This document shows positions 44,033 to 53,337 of a stretch of 64,000 nt of DNA, one piece after another. This stretch comes from Marinoscillum sp. 108 (lineage in GTDB: Bacteria > Bacteroidota > Bacteroidia > Cytophagales > Cyclobacteriaceae), in contig NZ_LR734817.1 of assembly GCF_902506655.1 (NCBI RefSeq), forward strand, positions 275,667 through 339,666, in the 5' to 3' direction. The stretch's first letter is position 1, and every line of letters starts with the position of its first letter. Under the pieces are notes generated by a model. That model saw only the letters and a list, made by a program, of their open reading frames with translations. It had not been told where the DNA came from and did not search any database. The translations under genes were made by a program, and so were the position numbers.

Positions 44033-44650
44033 CTACTGATTGCGCCTTACTGACTTCCCCACTTTAATATACAATGCCGATATCCCAACGAATAAGACCA
44101 TCAGGCCCATGGCATTGATCAATACTTTCGAAAGGCCGAGACTCCCCACATCCACAAAAGGATAGGGGTAGAACCCAGAGCCATTGCCCCTGATGAGTAT
44201 GTACACCAGGTAAATCAAAGGATAAATGAGCCATTGTGGTATTTGTCGGTAGGACACCAATGATTTGTCCTCAAACAAATACCAGCAAACAATGACCGCA
44301 ACGGGTATCACAGAATGAAGGAGCTCATCAACTACCAGCTGGATTCCGGTAGGCTCCCAAATAGGCCGCAAAAGAATTTGATAAACAAGTCCAACAATGG
44401 TAATATAAACCGTGAGGGCAGTTAGCGTGCCGGGCTTATTGAGCATGGAGGGATTTTCCTTTTTATGCAGGAGAATCCACCAGGTAAAATAAATCGCCAC
44501 CAGCGAATTGGTCAGAATGGTAAAAAAACTAAAGAATCGGATGGTTGTTTCACCCACCGAAGCTACCCTGTTCTCAACCATTAAAAAGTATTGAGTCAAT
44601 ACAGCTACCCAAGCTATGCCTGCCAAAAACAACGACCATTTTTTCCTCAT
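44033..44650 (-). CDS. Pr6Pr-family six-helix membrane protein
   Basis: A 205-residue protein with six hydrophobic helices. Family marks are the start MRKKWSLFLAGIAWVAVLTQYFLM, then FFSFFTILTNSLVAIYFTWW near residue 40, a DELLHSVIPVAVIVCWYLF segment with a His in the membrane, and PYPFVDVGSLG near the end. This is the Pr6Pr family (actinobacterial and Bacteroidota integral proteins), whose function is unknown. It follows the cupin gene by about 95 bases on the same strand and may be co-transcribed. Confidence 0.75.
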   Translation of the reverse strand: MRKKWSLFLAGIAWVAVLTQYFLMVENRVASVGETTIRFFSFFTILTNSLVAIYFTWWILLHKKENPSMLNKPGTLTALTVYITIVGLVYQILLRPIWEPTGIQLVVDELLHSVIPVAVIVCWYLFEDKSLVSYRQIPQWLIYPLIYLVYILIRGNGSGFYPYPFVDVGSLGLSKVLINAMGLMVLFVGISALYIKVGKSVRRNQ

Positions 44651-44745
44651 AACGCGATCCTAATTTAATCATCTCTCTGATTTTGAAAAATTCTTCAAAG
44701 GATCTCTTCGCTATGGCAGAAAAAAAGGGCCCCATCACATAACAC

Positions 44746-45387
44746 TCACTTCTCTTCAAACGGGAAGTAATCGAGCACATCATATTCCCAGACATTCGTG
44801 GGAAATATCACCACCAGATTGGCCGTTTTCTCGCCTATGTTCTTAAATGCATGGGGCACCATTGGGGGGATATTCACAATGTATGGCGCCTCGATGGTAA
44901 AAAGCGTATCTCCAAGTGCGTAAAGAATCGTGCCCTCCAGCAGCACATGGGACTCTTCGCCCTTGTGGGTGTGCATTGGAGGAGCACCTCCCGGGAAGGT
45001 CTCCGTAATCCCTATCACCAGGTTTTGATAGCCATTTTTATAGCCCTCCATTACATGCACATATTCACCGGGGCCTGGATTAATGACTGGTAGTTCATCC
45101 AGCCGGGCAGCATATTCCTTCCAGTTCTTAAGCTCCCGGGTCGCATAGCCCGGGGGCACTGTTCGCCTTTCCAGTACCTTATGCGAATGGTGTTGGGCAT
45201 GTAGGTATTCAATAATAGAATCAGGGACAGTCTTGATCTCATCCACCAACCCCTCAATTGAAAAGGTTTCCGTGGCAGAGCCATGAGTGTGAGTACCCAG
45301 ACCATGCGTATGGGTTCCGGTATCTCCGGTGCAAGCGTAAAGCAGGAGGGCCATTCCACCTACAATTAAAAAGTTAAGTGGTTTCAT
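44746..45387 (-). CDS. Cupin-domain lipoprotein with His-rich N-terminus
   Basis: The start at 45387 gives a lipoprotein signal (MKPLNFLIVGGMALLLYACT). After the lipid Cys comes a His/Gly/Thr run (THTHGLGTHTHG) that may bind metal. The rest is a helical linker with HAQHHSHKVLERR and a cupin barrel with the metal motif PPMHTHKGEESHVLLEG and a later MVPHAFKN. The 213-residue protein would be in the periplasm or on the outer membrane and bind a divalent metal. The reaction is unknown. Confidence 0.8.
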   Translation of the reverse strand: MKPLNFLIVGGMALLLYACTGDTGTHTHGLGTHTHGSATETFSIEGLVDEIKTVPDSIIEYLHAQHHSHKVLERRTVPPGYATRELKNWKEYAARLDELPVINPGPGEYVHVMEGYKNGYQNLVIGITETFPGGAPPMHTHKGEESHVLLEGTILYALGDTLFTIEAPYIVNIPPMVPHAFKNIGEKTANLVVIFPTNVWEYDVLDYFPFEEK

Positions 45388-45643
45388 ATTAGTATTGGTT
45401 GGTGTCGTACGAGGGCACATCAACACCCTGATAAACAGCATGTTGACATTTACATTAAGACTCTTAAAATAGGAAAATAACCATTGCAAGTCAAGTATTA
45501 TTTTTGTGTGGCAGGCTGATCTGCCTGTAGTAGAATGATGGTCACTGGATGCTCCAATAGGAAAAAATGTGCTAGAGAGACACAGGTTAGCGTATCTTTC
45601 TACCTGAATCGACGGGAATCCGCCCTAACCAATAAATAATCAA

Positions 45644-46246
45644 ATGAGAAGATTAGTCTGGTTCGTTTTTGTGTTTCTGGCCATCGGTGTGGGCATCTAC
45701 CCCATCCTTTACTTTGTGGTCGGTGAGCGAGTAGGATTGCTCACTGCCAAATCAACAGCAGTGCTCGAAAATCAAATTTGGTGGGTGGCATTTTATATCC
45801 ATATCTCATTTGGTGCCTTTGCCCTGCTCACGGGTTGGTCACAGTTCAGTAAAAAAATACGCGCCAAAAATATCCAACTCCATCGCGTGCTTGGAAAAAT
45901 CTACCTGATCAGCATTCTATTTGCGGGAACCGCCGGTCTCTATCTTGCACTTCACGCCAATGGCGGATGGATCGCACAAGTGGGATTTAGCGGGATGGCG
46001 CTGTCCTGGCTTACCACTTCCATTTTGGCTTACCTGGCCATCCTGAAATTGAACATCGAGCACCATAGGATCTGGATGATTCGGAGTTATTCGCTTGCTT
46101 TCGCAGCAGTCACCCTGCGATTGTGGCTTCCCTTCTTTGATATCGCCTTAGGGATGGGATTCGATGATTCGTACACCATCATCTCATGGCTCTCCTGGGT
46201 GCCCAACCTCTTTGTAGCCCAATATTTCATCAACAGGAAGTCCTGA
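45644..46246 (+). CDS. DUF2306 membrane protein
   Basis: The 200-residue protein has six hydrophobic segments. The DUF2306 pattern is clear: HISFGAFALLTGWSQF, QLHRVLGKIYLISILFAGTAGLYLA and NIEHHRIWMIRSYSLAFAAVTLRLWLPF. Conserved His and Arg residues at helix ends could bind haem, but this is not shown. It lies alone, divergent from the cupin gene. Confidence 0.85.
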   Translation: MRRLVWFVFVFLAIGVGIYPILYFVVGERVGLLTAKSTAVLENQIWWVAFYIHISFGAFALLTGWSQFSKKIRAKNIQLHRVLGKIYLISILFAGTAGLYLALHANGGWIAQVGFSGMALSWLTTSILAYLAILKLNIEHHRIWMIRSYSLAFAAVTLRLWLPFFDIALGMGFDDSYTIISWLSWVPNLFVAQYFINRKS

Positions 46247-46300
46247 TTTACTTGCCAACTTATCTCGCATTTGCAGGCCTGGAAATTAATGTCTACTTTC

Positions 46301-46338
46301 GAGTAAACATCAAATTATTTATTATTTGATGTTTACTC
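46301..46338. repeat. Perfect inverted repeat before the Fic gene, likely operator
   Basis: Arms GAGTAAACATCAAA and TTTGATGTTTACTC are 14 bases each with a ten-base AT-rich centre, ending 20 bases before the Fic ATG. A further half copy (GAACATCAAA) lies at 46345-46354. The same words recur after the gene at 47523-47558. The Fic protein carries a C-terminal winged helix that could bind here. Confidence 0.7.
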
Positions 46339-46357
46339 AGTTTTGAACATCAAAACC

Positions 46358-47491
46358 ATGGAAGCACCTCTTTTCAAAATCAACCCAGACAGAAACAAGC
46401 CCTGGAATGACTTACCGGATTTGCCCATACACCCCAACCTCTACCGAACGGTGGACATCATGGAGCAGTTGGGTAATACCAAATCTGCCCTGGGAAGGCT
46501 CCATGGACGCTCAGTAGCCATCCCCAATCAGGGAATCCTCATCAATACCATCAGTTTGCAGGAAGCCAAGGCCTCCAGTGAGATCGAAAACATCTTCACT
46601 ACGGATGACGAACTGTACCAGGCCTACAGTGAAGAGGGAGAGGATGTGCATGTAAAGGGTGCACCCAAAGAGGTACTCCGCTACCGGGAGGCATTATGGG
46701 AAGGTCATCGGTATTTGATGGCGCAGGGTCAGTTTGATCAGGATTATTTCATCCGCCTGTACAGGATCATCAAGCAAACCAATGATGGCCTGCGGCCACC
46801 CAGTGCCCATATCTACATCAAGCAAGGTGGAACCGGCCCCAACGCCGGCACGGCCATTTATACTCCACCTCGTGACAAAGGGATCATCGAACAAAAGCTT
46901 CAAAACCTTACAGACTTTGTGAATGATGATGAAAAGTACCCCATAGACCCACTGATCAAGATGGCCATTGCTCATTACCAGTTTGAGGTGATCCACCCCT
47001 TTAGGGATGGAAACGGCCGTGCAGGTAGAATCTTCAACATTAACATCCTGACTCAAAAAGGACTTTTAGACCTCCCGATCCTGTTTTTGAGCCGATACAT
47101 CATCAACCATAAAAGTGAATACTACTCCCTGCTGGCAGGGGTGACCCAGCGGGGACTTTGGGAACGGTGGATCCTATATATGCTCAAGGCGGTAGAGACC
47201 ACAGCAAATCTGACATTCAACAAAGTCAACGACATACTGGCGGCTAAAGAAGGTATGATGAAAGCCATCACTGATGAGACCAAAATCAGGAAACCTGAGC
47301 AACTCGTGCAGATGATCTTTACTCAACCTCTCACCAAGGTGAGCCACCTCACCGATGCTAAAATCTATGCGGAGGGTACGGCCAGAAATTACCTCAATCA
47401 ACTCTGTGATTTGTCCATTCTGGAAAAACGCACCATCTCAGGGCACCATTATTACCTGAATATGGAATTGTACCGGATCTTATCAGAGTGA
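46358..47491 (+). CDS. Fic-family AMP-transferase with winged-helix C-terminus
   Basis: I start at the ATG at 46358 and not the in-frame TTG at 46343, giving 377 residues. A Fic_N-like N-terminal region contains the self-inhibitory motif SSEIEN at 73-78, of the (S/T)xxxE(G/N) type, so it is a class II Fic. The active-site loop HPFRDGNGRAGR is at 213-224 with catalytic H213. The C-terminal 60 residues (VSHLTDAKIYAEGTARNYLNQL and EKRTISGHHYYL) form a winged helix. It would AMPylate a protein Ser, Thr or Tyr; the target is unknown. A perfect inverted repeat lies just upstream, which suggests autoregulation. Confidence 0.93.
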   Translation: MEAPLFKINPDRNKPWNDLPDLPIHPNLYRTVDIMEQLGNTKSALGRLHGRSVAIPNQGILINTISLQEAKASSEIENIFTTDDELYQAYSEEGEDVHVKGAPKEVLRYREALWEGHRYLMAQGQFDQDYFIRLYRIIKQTNDGLRPPSAHIYIKQGGTGPNAGTAIYTPPRDKGIIEQKLQNLTDFVNDDEKYPIDPLIKMAIAHYQFEVIHPFRDGNGRAGRIFNINILTQKGLLDLPILFLSRYIINHKSEYYSLLAGVTQRGLWERWILYMLKAVETTANLTFNKVNDILAAKEGMMKAITDETKIRKPEQLVQMIFTQPLTKVSHLTDAKIYAEGTARNYLNQLCDLSILEKRTISGHHYYLNMELYRILSE

Positions 47492-47522
47492 CCATACTCA
47501 GGAAAATGATGGTAAAACATCA

Positions 47523-47558
47523 GTAAACATCAAAAAAGAAAATAAACAACGTTTACTC
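47523..47558. repeat. Second copy of the Fic-associated repeat words
   Basis: GTAAACATCAAA at 47523-47534 is identical to the left arm before the Fic gene, and GTTTACTC at 47551-47558 to part of the right arm, now with a longer and different spacer. A further ACATCAAAT lies at 47568-47576. The gene is thus bracketed by related sequences. Confidence 0.6.
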
Positions 47559-47575
47559 CAAATCAGACATCAAAT

Positions 47576-48961
47576 CTACCTGAGCAGCACTTTTTGAGAT
47601 TTGGAGGTGTCCTCCATCAGCACCTGAATGGTATACAAGCCCCGTGGCCAAAAGCTGACATTCAGGTCAAGTTCCTGGCTCTCCAGATGATCATAATGCT
47701 GAACCATTCGCCCAGTAAAATCATAGATCACCACTGCTCTGGTATCCTGAGTCTCAGGTAAAACAAGTTTTAACCTGTCTTGTGCGGGGTTGGGGTAGAT
47801 AAATACCTGCAAGGTTTCTGGATCCTCCACACCCAATACAGGTTCGGGGTTCAGGCTATGGTCGGTGTAATACACCTGGCCATCCAGTTGCTGTACGGCA
47901 AACACCCGCCCATCTCTGCGCTGAGCAAACCGGCAAAAGTTGAAATAGGGGGAGTCATTGATCATCACCGGATCCAGCGACATTCGCTCAAAGCTCTCCC
48001 GCTCATCATGATCCAGGTAGAAAATGCTGGACAACCGAAAGGAAAATCCCAGCCTGGGCGCATAAATGTCCCCATTTTCAGCAAAGAACAGGTCATAGCC
48101 CTCATTGTAAAACCAATCGTACCCATTGGGAGTAAGCTTCAGGTGCGACCATTCTTCCTGATCCAGTGCCCCGGAGAGACTGTTGGTCAGGTTGAGGGCC
48201 GTGGCCATAAAGCCAATGCTCCCCTGCAAACTAACATGCAGCTGATCACGCTGATCCACCTCCAGGCTGGTCACCTGCACTATATTGGTGGTGAGCAGCT
48301 CAGAATCCCCTCCGTTAAATTTTGGATTTGGAATTCTCTGCCAGGTATTGCCATGATCCGGTGAGTAAATAATGGCACCATCCTGGGAATTATATTCATT
48401 GAGCGAGGCGAAAAGATTACCCTGGCTATCCTGTGCCAGATGTACCACGTATCGGTTGTTGAAACTCCCAATATCCAACTTTTGCCAGGTGGCGCCATGA
48501 TCAGCAGACCTGAAAAGGCCATTGCCCCGAAAATATCCCACGTCATCCTTCACTAACATGTGACCAGTGGCTGCCAACACATCTCCATTGGGCAGTACCT
48601 CCAAATCTCTGATCTCCTGCACATCCGGAAGCTGGCTCTCCTCCCAGGTGACTCCCCCATCTTGCGAATGGTAAACCACACCCTGTGCAGCTACCGCATA
48701 ACGATACTGTCCGGAAATCCTGATCTGAAAAAAAGAGATAGTCGGGGCACTCAACTTTTGCCAGTCATCCCCATTGGGCCGGCTTTTATATAACCCATGG
48801 TCAGTGGCCAGATAGATCTCATCGCTGACCGGATCAATCGCAATATCAAAATGAACGGCCTGAGGATCGGCTTTGGATTCCAATACGTTCCAAAATGAGG
48901 TGTTTCGCTGGGACACCACCACTTGTGGCATCAAAATCAACAGCAGGAGGACTTTTCTCAC
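47576..48961 (-). CDS. T9SS-secreted sialidase-like beta-propeller protein
   Basis: The 461-residue protein has a signal peptide (MRKVLLLLILMPQVVVSQ). BNR/Asp-box type propeller repeats follow (YHSQDGGVTWEESQLPD, FRSADHGATWQKLD, YSPDHGNTWQRIPN). The last 80 residues are a type A T9SS sorting domain: VFIYPNPAQDRLKLVLP, YDFTGRMVQHY and PRGLYTIQVLMEDTSKSQKVLLR. It is therefore exported across the outer membrane and attached or released. The propeller probably binds or cleaves a polysaccharide, or is structural, as no catalytic residues can be assigned. Confidence 0.9.
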   Translation of the reverse strand: MRKVLLLLILMPQVVVSQRNTSFWNVLESKADPQAVHFDIAIDPVSDEIYLATDHGLYKSRPNGDDWQKLSAPTISFFQIRISGQYRYAVAAQGVVYHSQDGGVTWEESQLPDVQEIRDLEVLPNGDVLAATGHMLVKDDVGYFRGNGLFRSADHGATWQKLDIGSFNNRYVVHLAQDSQGNLFASLNEYNSQDGAIIYSPDHGNTWQRIPNPKFNGGDSELLTTNIVQVTSLEVDQRDQLHVSLQGSIGFMATALNLTNSLSGALDQEEWSHLKLTPNGYDWFYNEGYDLFFAENGDIYAPRLGFSFRLSSIFYLDHDERESFERMSLDPVMINDSPYFNFCRFAQRRDGRVFAVQQLDGQVYYTDHSLNPEPVLGVEDPETLQVFIYPNPAQDRLKLVLPETQDTRAVVIYDFTGRMVQHYDHLESQELDLNVSFWPRGLYTIQVLMEDTSKSQKVLLR

Positions 48962-49249
48962 GAAAAAATGAAATAAAATTCTCCATGTGAACGAAAAGTG
49001 GATAGACTGGTTTCAAAATAAATGTCTGACAAGGGACTTTTCGCTTCGAATCGGCATTAAGGCCCAATTACGCTTTCAATATCCAGCCCTGTCTCATCCC
49101 TTAATGCTTCTTCATCCATGTCCGGTACTGGTCACAAATGTCCGCATACGGATAACCATGAAACTACGGGAATACCCATCACCACTGACTATCAATCACT
49201 TAAAAGTATGGTTTGTTTTTTGCGGAAGAACCTGCAAATTACCTAAGTT

Positions 49250-49450
49250 ATGAAAACAGTCATCGCCCTTATTCTTTGGTTCATCCTTTTCAGCCTTTCC
49301 TGGCCACTAGCCGTATTTCTGTTTTTCTTTCTGGGCTTCTTCTGGCTCATTTTGCTCCCCTTCAGAATTGTCGGGTTCACACTGGAGGTAGTATTCCGAA
49401 CCGTTGGCGCTATTTTAACTCTTCCCTTCAGAGTCTTGAAAGGGGTCTAA
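49250..49450 (+). CDS. Small hydrophobic membrane protein
   Basis: A 66-residue protein that is almost wholly hydrophobic, with two membrane segments (VIALILWFILFSLSWPLAVFLFFFLGFF and FRIVGFTLEVVFRTVGAIL) and few charges. Bacteroidota have many short proteins of this type, of unknown role. Its stop codon overlaps the stop of the convergent gene at 49447 by three bases. It is preceded by 288 bp without any gene. Confidence 0.6.
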   Translation: MKTVIALILWFILFSLSWPLAVFLFFFLGFFWLILLPFRIVGFTLEVVFRTVGAILTLPFRVLKGV

Positions 49451-50190
49451 GGTACTACCAATCCATCCGCAGGCATGACAAAAAGGGAATCGCTCAATGC
49501 AGATTCCCTTAATTCTATTTGCTCAAAGGTGGCATCTCCGGTCACTCCGCCCACGCTATCACCATCAAAATAGTGCCACTGGATTTTAGAAGGCATCTGG
49601 AGCCCGTTGACTAAAACCCAATCCCGATAATGAATCAGGTTGTATTCATTGCGCGCCTTGCCGCTGTGAAAAGTAGATTCATACATCAGCCATTCCATCT
49701 GATGACTATCCTGATCGTAAAACAAAATATAGCTGTCTCTGGATGACTGCCCCACACCGTCTGCATAGGAAATCCGGATAGCCTCATAAGTATTTCCCAG
49801 CAATTGCCTCCTGGCTACAGTATCGTAGCTGATGCCGGGATCAGCCAGCACAAAGGGCATTGCTCCAAAGTAAAAAAACAGGTTGTAGTAAAACCGGGCG
49901 CCCTGCAAATCGGCAGAATCCGTCACCCAAACATTCTCCCCATCAAATGCAACAATGCCTCCCCCTTCCTTATCGACTCTGGTCTTTCGGTCAGAAAGGT
50001 TGATTTGATGATGCTCCCCCTCCATATCATACTCCATGGACTGAAAGCTTTTCCACCGGTCTAGCCCACCGTGGGTTTCTAGCACCTTCTGAAGTGCAAC
50101 CGGCACAGCCGCTATACCATCGCTCCCATCCGGTTTCGGGGAAGTGCAACCCACAACAATCAAAAACAAACCGCCAAAGTATTTTATCAT
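49447..50190 (-). CDS. DUF6503-like lipoprotein
   Basis: The start at 50190 gives a lipoprotein signal (MIKYFGGLFLIVVGCTS); an upstream Met at 50211 is also possible. The 247-residue protein has LQKVLETHGGLDRWKSFQSMEYDM near residue 40 and then a beta-rich LolA/LppX-like fold with GENVWVTDSADL, PFVLADPGISY and GLQMPSKIQWHYFDGDSVGG. It resembles DUF6503-type proteins of Bacteroidota, which probably carry lipids or lipoproteins. The name is by pattern only. Confidence 0.7.
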   Translation of the reverse strand: MIKYFGGLFLIVVGCTSPKPDGSDGIAAVPVALQKVLETHGGLDRWKSFQSMEYDMEGEHHQINLSDRKTRVDKEGGGIVAFDGENVWVTDSADLQGARFYYNLFFYFGAMPFVLADPGISYDTVARRQLLGNTYEAIRISYADGVGQSSRDSYILFYDQDSHQMEWLMYESTFHSGKARNEYNLIHYRDWVLVNGLQMPSKIQWHYFDGDSVGGVTGDATFEQIELRESALSDSLFVMPADGLVVP

Positions 50191-50397
50191 GATATGAAGA
50201 TAGTTTTTCATTCCATTTCCATCAAGACCGTATAGGTGCAAACGTCATGAAGCTTACATAAAAAACATCTCCTTTCAAGGATTTTGTCAACAGCATAACG
50301 AGCACAACCCCGTGAATCCGGTCTTTAGCTCCCCAAATCTTTCCTTTTGTCCATAAGAATTGATAATTTCATTACTCAAACTCACCACCCTAAAAAC

Positions 50398-51564
50398 ATG
50401 AAAACGATCGCCTCTCTTTGTAGTCTCATAGTTTGCTCATTTGCTTTTGCCCAATCCCCCATCACGAGTATTCCTTTTGAATTATTTGGGGACCATATGC
50501 TCATCAAGGTGAGCGTAGATAATTCAGAGCCACTGGATTTCATTTTCGACACGGGCTCCGGCCTCACAGTGATAGATAGTGATGTAGCTGAAGGCCTGAA
50601 GCTGTCCGGTAAAAAAATCAAAATGAATGAAGCCACCACCACTGTGGAGCTCATCAAGCACAATGAGATCGAGATTGATGGCTTTCCGATGGAGAAAAAC
50701 ATCAAAGTATATGCTACGGATCTTGACCATCTGGAAATCAGCCTTGGAAGGGATATAGACGGCATAGTGGGCTACGACCTGATGCACCACCACACCATCC
50801 GCATCAATTATGAGAATAAGACCATGGACATCTACGAGCACGGCAAGGGACCCAAAAGTGGTGATGCTGTACCTTTTGTGCTCAACACCTCTATCCCCAC
50901 CATCTCCGGAAAGGTGGTTTTGAATAACAAAGAACCACACACCGGCACCTTTTTTATCATGTCTGGTGCAGGCACCACCCTCGACTTTAACTCACCCTAT
51001 GCGCAAAAATATGATGTGATTCACAAAACCGGAAAACACTACTCCTACGTGGTAAAGGGGATTACCGAAGAAGAGACCCTGCACTATGAAGGTCATGTGC
51101 TTTCTCTTTCTTTTGGCAATCAGGTGATCAAGGATTTGCCAATTGGCATCAGCCAGGCCAACCATGGAATACAAGCCAGCCCGGAGGTATCAGGCATCAT
51201 TGGCAACAAAATCTTAAGCATGTACAACATCACCATCGATGTACCCTCCAAAATGCTCTATTTTGAGAAAAACGCGAACTTCGGACAAAAGCTTTCGGTC
51301 AACTGCAGTGGCATAGACCTGCAGCTAACTCCCGACAAAAAGCGTGTGCTTATCCATCAGGTGTTTGAGGACAGCCCGGCATCCGATGCAGGAATCAAAC
51401 TCAATGACGAATTGATCACCATCAATGATAAGTCTGTAGCTGAATTTGACCTGCCGGACATCAAGGACCTGCTGAAAAAAGAAGGTGAGACTGTGAACCT
51501 GGTGATCAAACAAGACGGCCAGGAAAAATCTGTTTCGCTCACCTTGAGGTCACTCATCGACTAA
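50398..51564 (+). CDS. Secreted retropepsin-like aspartyl protease with PDZ domain
   Basis: The start at 50398 gives a signal peptide (MKTIASLCSLIVCSFAFAQ). The 388-residue protein has one aspartyl-protease domain with D51 in IFDTGSGLTVID, plus a later half with GTFFIMSGAGTTLDF where the Asp of a second DTG is replaced. A C-terminal PDZ domain (about 305-385) contains VFEDSPASDAGIKLNDELITINDKSV. Such clan AA proteases work as dimers of single-Asp halves. It would act in the periplasm, with the PDZ part choosing substrates. The gene is monocistronic. Confidence 0.85.
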   Translation: MKTIASLCSLIVCSFAFAQSPITSIPFELFGDHMLIKVSVDNSEPLDFIFDTGSGLTVIDSDVAEGLKLSGKKIKMNEATTTVELIKHNEIEIDGFPMEKNIKVYATDLDHLEISLGRDIDGIVGYDLMHHHTIRINYENKTMDIYEHGKGPKSGDAVPFVLNTSIPTISGKVVLNNKEPHTGTFFIMSGAGTTLDFNSPYAQKYDVIHKTGKHYSYVVKGITEEETLHYEGHVLSLSFGNQVIKDLPIGISQANHGIQASPEVSGIIGNKILSMYNITIDVPSKMLYFEKNANFGQKLSVNCSGIDLQLTPDKKRVLIHQVFEDSPASDAGIKLNDELITINDKSVAEFDLPDIKDLLKKEGETVNLVIKQDGQEKSVSLTLRSLID

Positions 51565-51720
51565 ATCACCCCCCGGCTTTTATAAAAAGTGTAGGACATG
51601 GGTCTGAAAGGGATCGGAATGTCTATATGTGAAGGCTCAAATGGTCATACATTTCATTTATGACCCGCACAACCGTTAAATTCCTTCACTATTGTTTTAA
51701 AGACTAAACCCAAACCAGTC

Positions 51721-53223
51721 ATGCAGAAATCCGGACTATTCATAGGTGCTTTACTGATGCTGAGCATCACCACTTTGGCACAAGTGCAAACCTCTAAGCT
51801 AGGTGTGCTGGAAGCCACCACCGATGTGGGTGCACCCAAAAACACGGGAAGCACCTCCTATAACGCCACCACGCAGCAATACACCCTCAAAGGCAGTGGC
51901 ACTAATATGTGGGGCGAAAAAGATGAATTTCATTTTGCTTATAAAAAACTCAAAGGGGACTTTATCCTCCGTGCCCATGTGAAATTGATAGGCGAAGGAG
52001 TGGATTCACACCGCAAAATAGGGTGGTCGGTCCGGCCTACGCTGGAAGGCAACGGCACCCATGTGAGTGCTGAGCTCCATGGTGACGGACTCACCTCCCT
52101 CCAGAGCCGCAGTGAAATAGGAGGAATTACTGAAAGTCTTAACTCCACAGACAGCTTTCCGGATGTGATCCAGCTAGAGCGAAAAGCAGGGACCTATACC
52201 ATGTCCACCGCTCAATACGGAAAAACCTTTACCAGTATCACACTCAACAATGTAGACCTGGGTGATGAGGTCTTTGCAGGAATTTTCGTTTGCTCACACA
52301 ATGCCGAGGTGATTGAAAAAGCTGTTTTCAGCAACGTGCGCATTGTGCTCCCTGCTCCGGATGATTTCACTCCTTACAGAGACTACATTGGTAGCAACCT
52401 GGAAGTGATGGACATAGCCACAGGTCAAAGGAAAATCCTGGCGCAATTTCCCAATTCCATACAAGCTCCGAACTGGACACTGGACGGAAAAACCCTCATC
52501 TACAACAGCGAAGGCAAACTGTTCAACTTTGACCTGGCCACCAATACCTCCTCGGAGCTTTACACGGGCTTTGCCACCAGAAACAACAATGACCATGTGC
52601 TCACTTTTGATGGAAAAACCATTGGCATCAGCCACCACAGCGAGGACGACAATGGGCAGTCGATCATCTATTACCTCCCCACCAAGGGTGGAGACCCGGT
52701 GCGCGTGACCCCCAAAGGGCCCTCCTACTTTCATGGTTGGTCGCCCGATGGGAAAGAGCTGGTGTATACCGGTGGCAGAAACGATGTTTACAACATCTAC
52801 AAAATCTCTAAAAAAGGGGGGGAAGAAACCAAGCTCACCGACCTCACCACCCTGGATGATGGCCCCGAGTACTCCCCAGACGGTAAATACATTTACTTCA
52901 ACTCTACGCGCTCAGGCAAAATGAAAATCTGGCGCATGAAGCCGGATGGTAGCGAGCAGCAGCAGATGACCTTTGATGAATACAACGACTGGTTTCCGCA
53001 TATTTCACCAGACGGAAAAAGCATGGTGATCATCTCCTACCCTACAGACATAGACCCTGCGGATCATCCCTTTTATAAACGTGTATACCTCAGGATCATG
53101 CCTGTAGAAGGTGGCGAACCAACAGTAATAGCTTACCTCTATGGCGGACAGGGCACCATCAACGTGCCTTCCTGGTCACCAGATGGTAAGAAAATCGCTT
53201 TTGTCAGCAATAGTCAGCTCTAA
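51721..53223 (+). CDS. TolB-like propeller protein with N-terminal concanavalin-like domain
   Basis: The 500-residue protein has a signal peptide (about 20 residues, ending TTLAQ). A beta-sandwich of about 190 residues follows (GDFILRAHVKLIGEGVDSHRKIGWSVRP, FAGIFVCSHNAEVIEKAVFSNVRI), resembling DUF1349/LamG-like domains. A TolB-type propeller with repeats of PNWTLDGKTLIYNSEG, HGWSPDGKELVYTGG, EYSPDGKYIYFNSTRSG and PSWSPDGKKIAFVSN closes it. It probably binds carbohydrate or another ligand in the periplasm. No enzymatic residues are visible. Confidence 0.85.
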   Translation: MQKSGLFIGALLMLSITTLAQVQTSKLGVLEATTDVGAPKNTGSTSYNATTQQYTLKGSGTNMWGEKDEFHFAYKKLKGDFILRAHVKLIGEGVDSHRKIGWSVRPTLEGNGTHVSAELHGDGLTSLQSRSEIGGITESLNSTDSFPDVIQLERKAGTYTMSTAQYGKTFTSITLNNVDLGDEVFAGIFVCSHNAEVIEKAVFSNVRIVLPAPDDFTPYRDYIGSNLEVMDIATGQRKILAQFPNSIQAPNWTLDGKTLIYNSEGKLFNFDLATNTSSELYTGFATRNNNDHVLTFDGKTIGISHHSEDDNGQSIIYYLPTKGGDPVRVTPKGPSYFHGWSPDGKELVYTGGRNDVYNIYKISKKGGEETKLTDLTTLDDGPEYSPDGKYIYFNSTRSGKMKIWRMKPDGSEQQQMTFDEYNDWFPHISPDGKSMVIISYPTDIDPADHPFYKRVYLRIMPVEGGEPTVIAYLYGGQGTINVPSWSPDGKKIAFVSNSQL

Positions 53224-53337
53224 ATCATCACATCAGCGGGAGTGGGTGCAGATGCACCCACCCCTGTTATTCGGGTGGATAGACAAAAGGCTTGGTTGCC
53301 GAATTTTGTTTCTTTAATTTGAGAGCAAATTACACCT

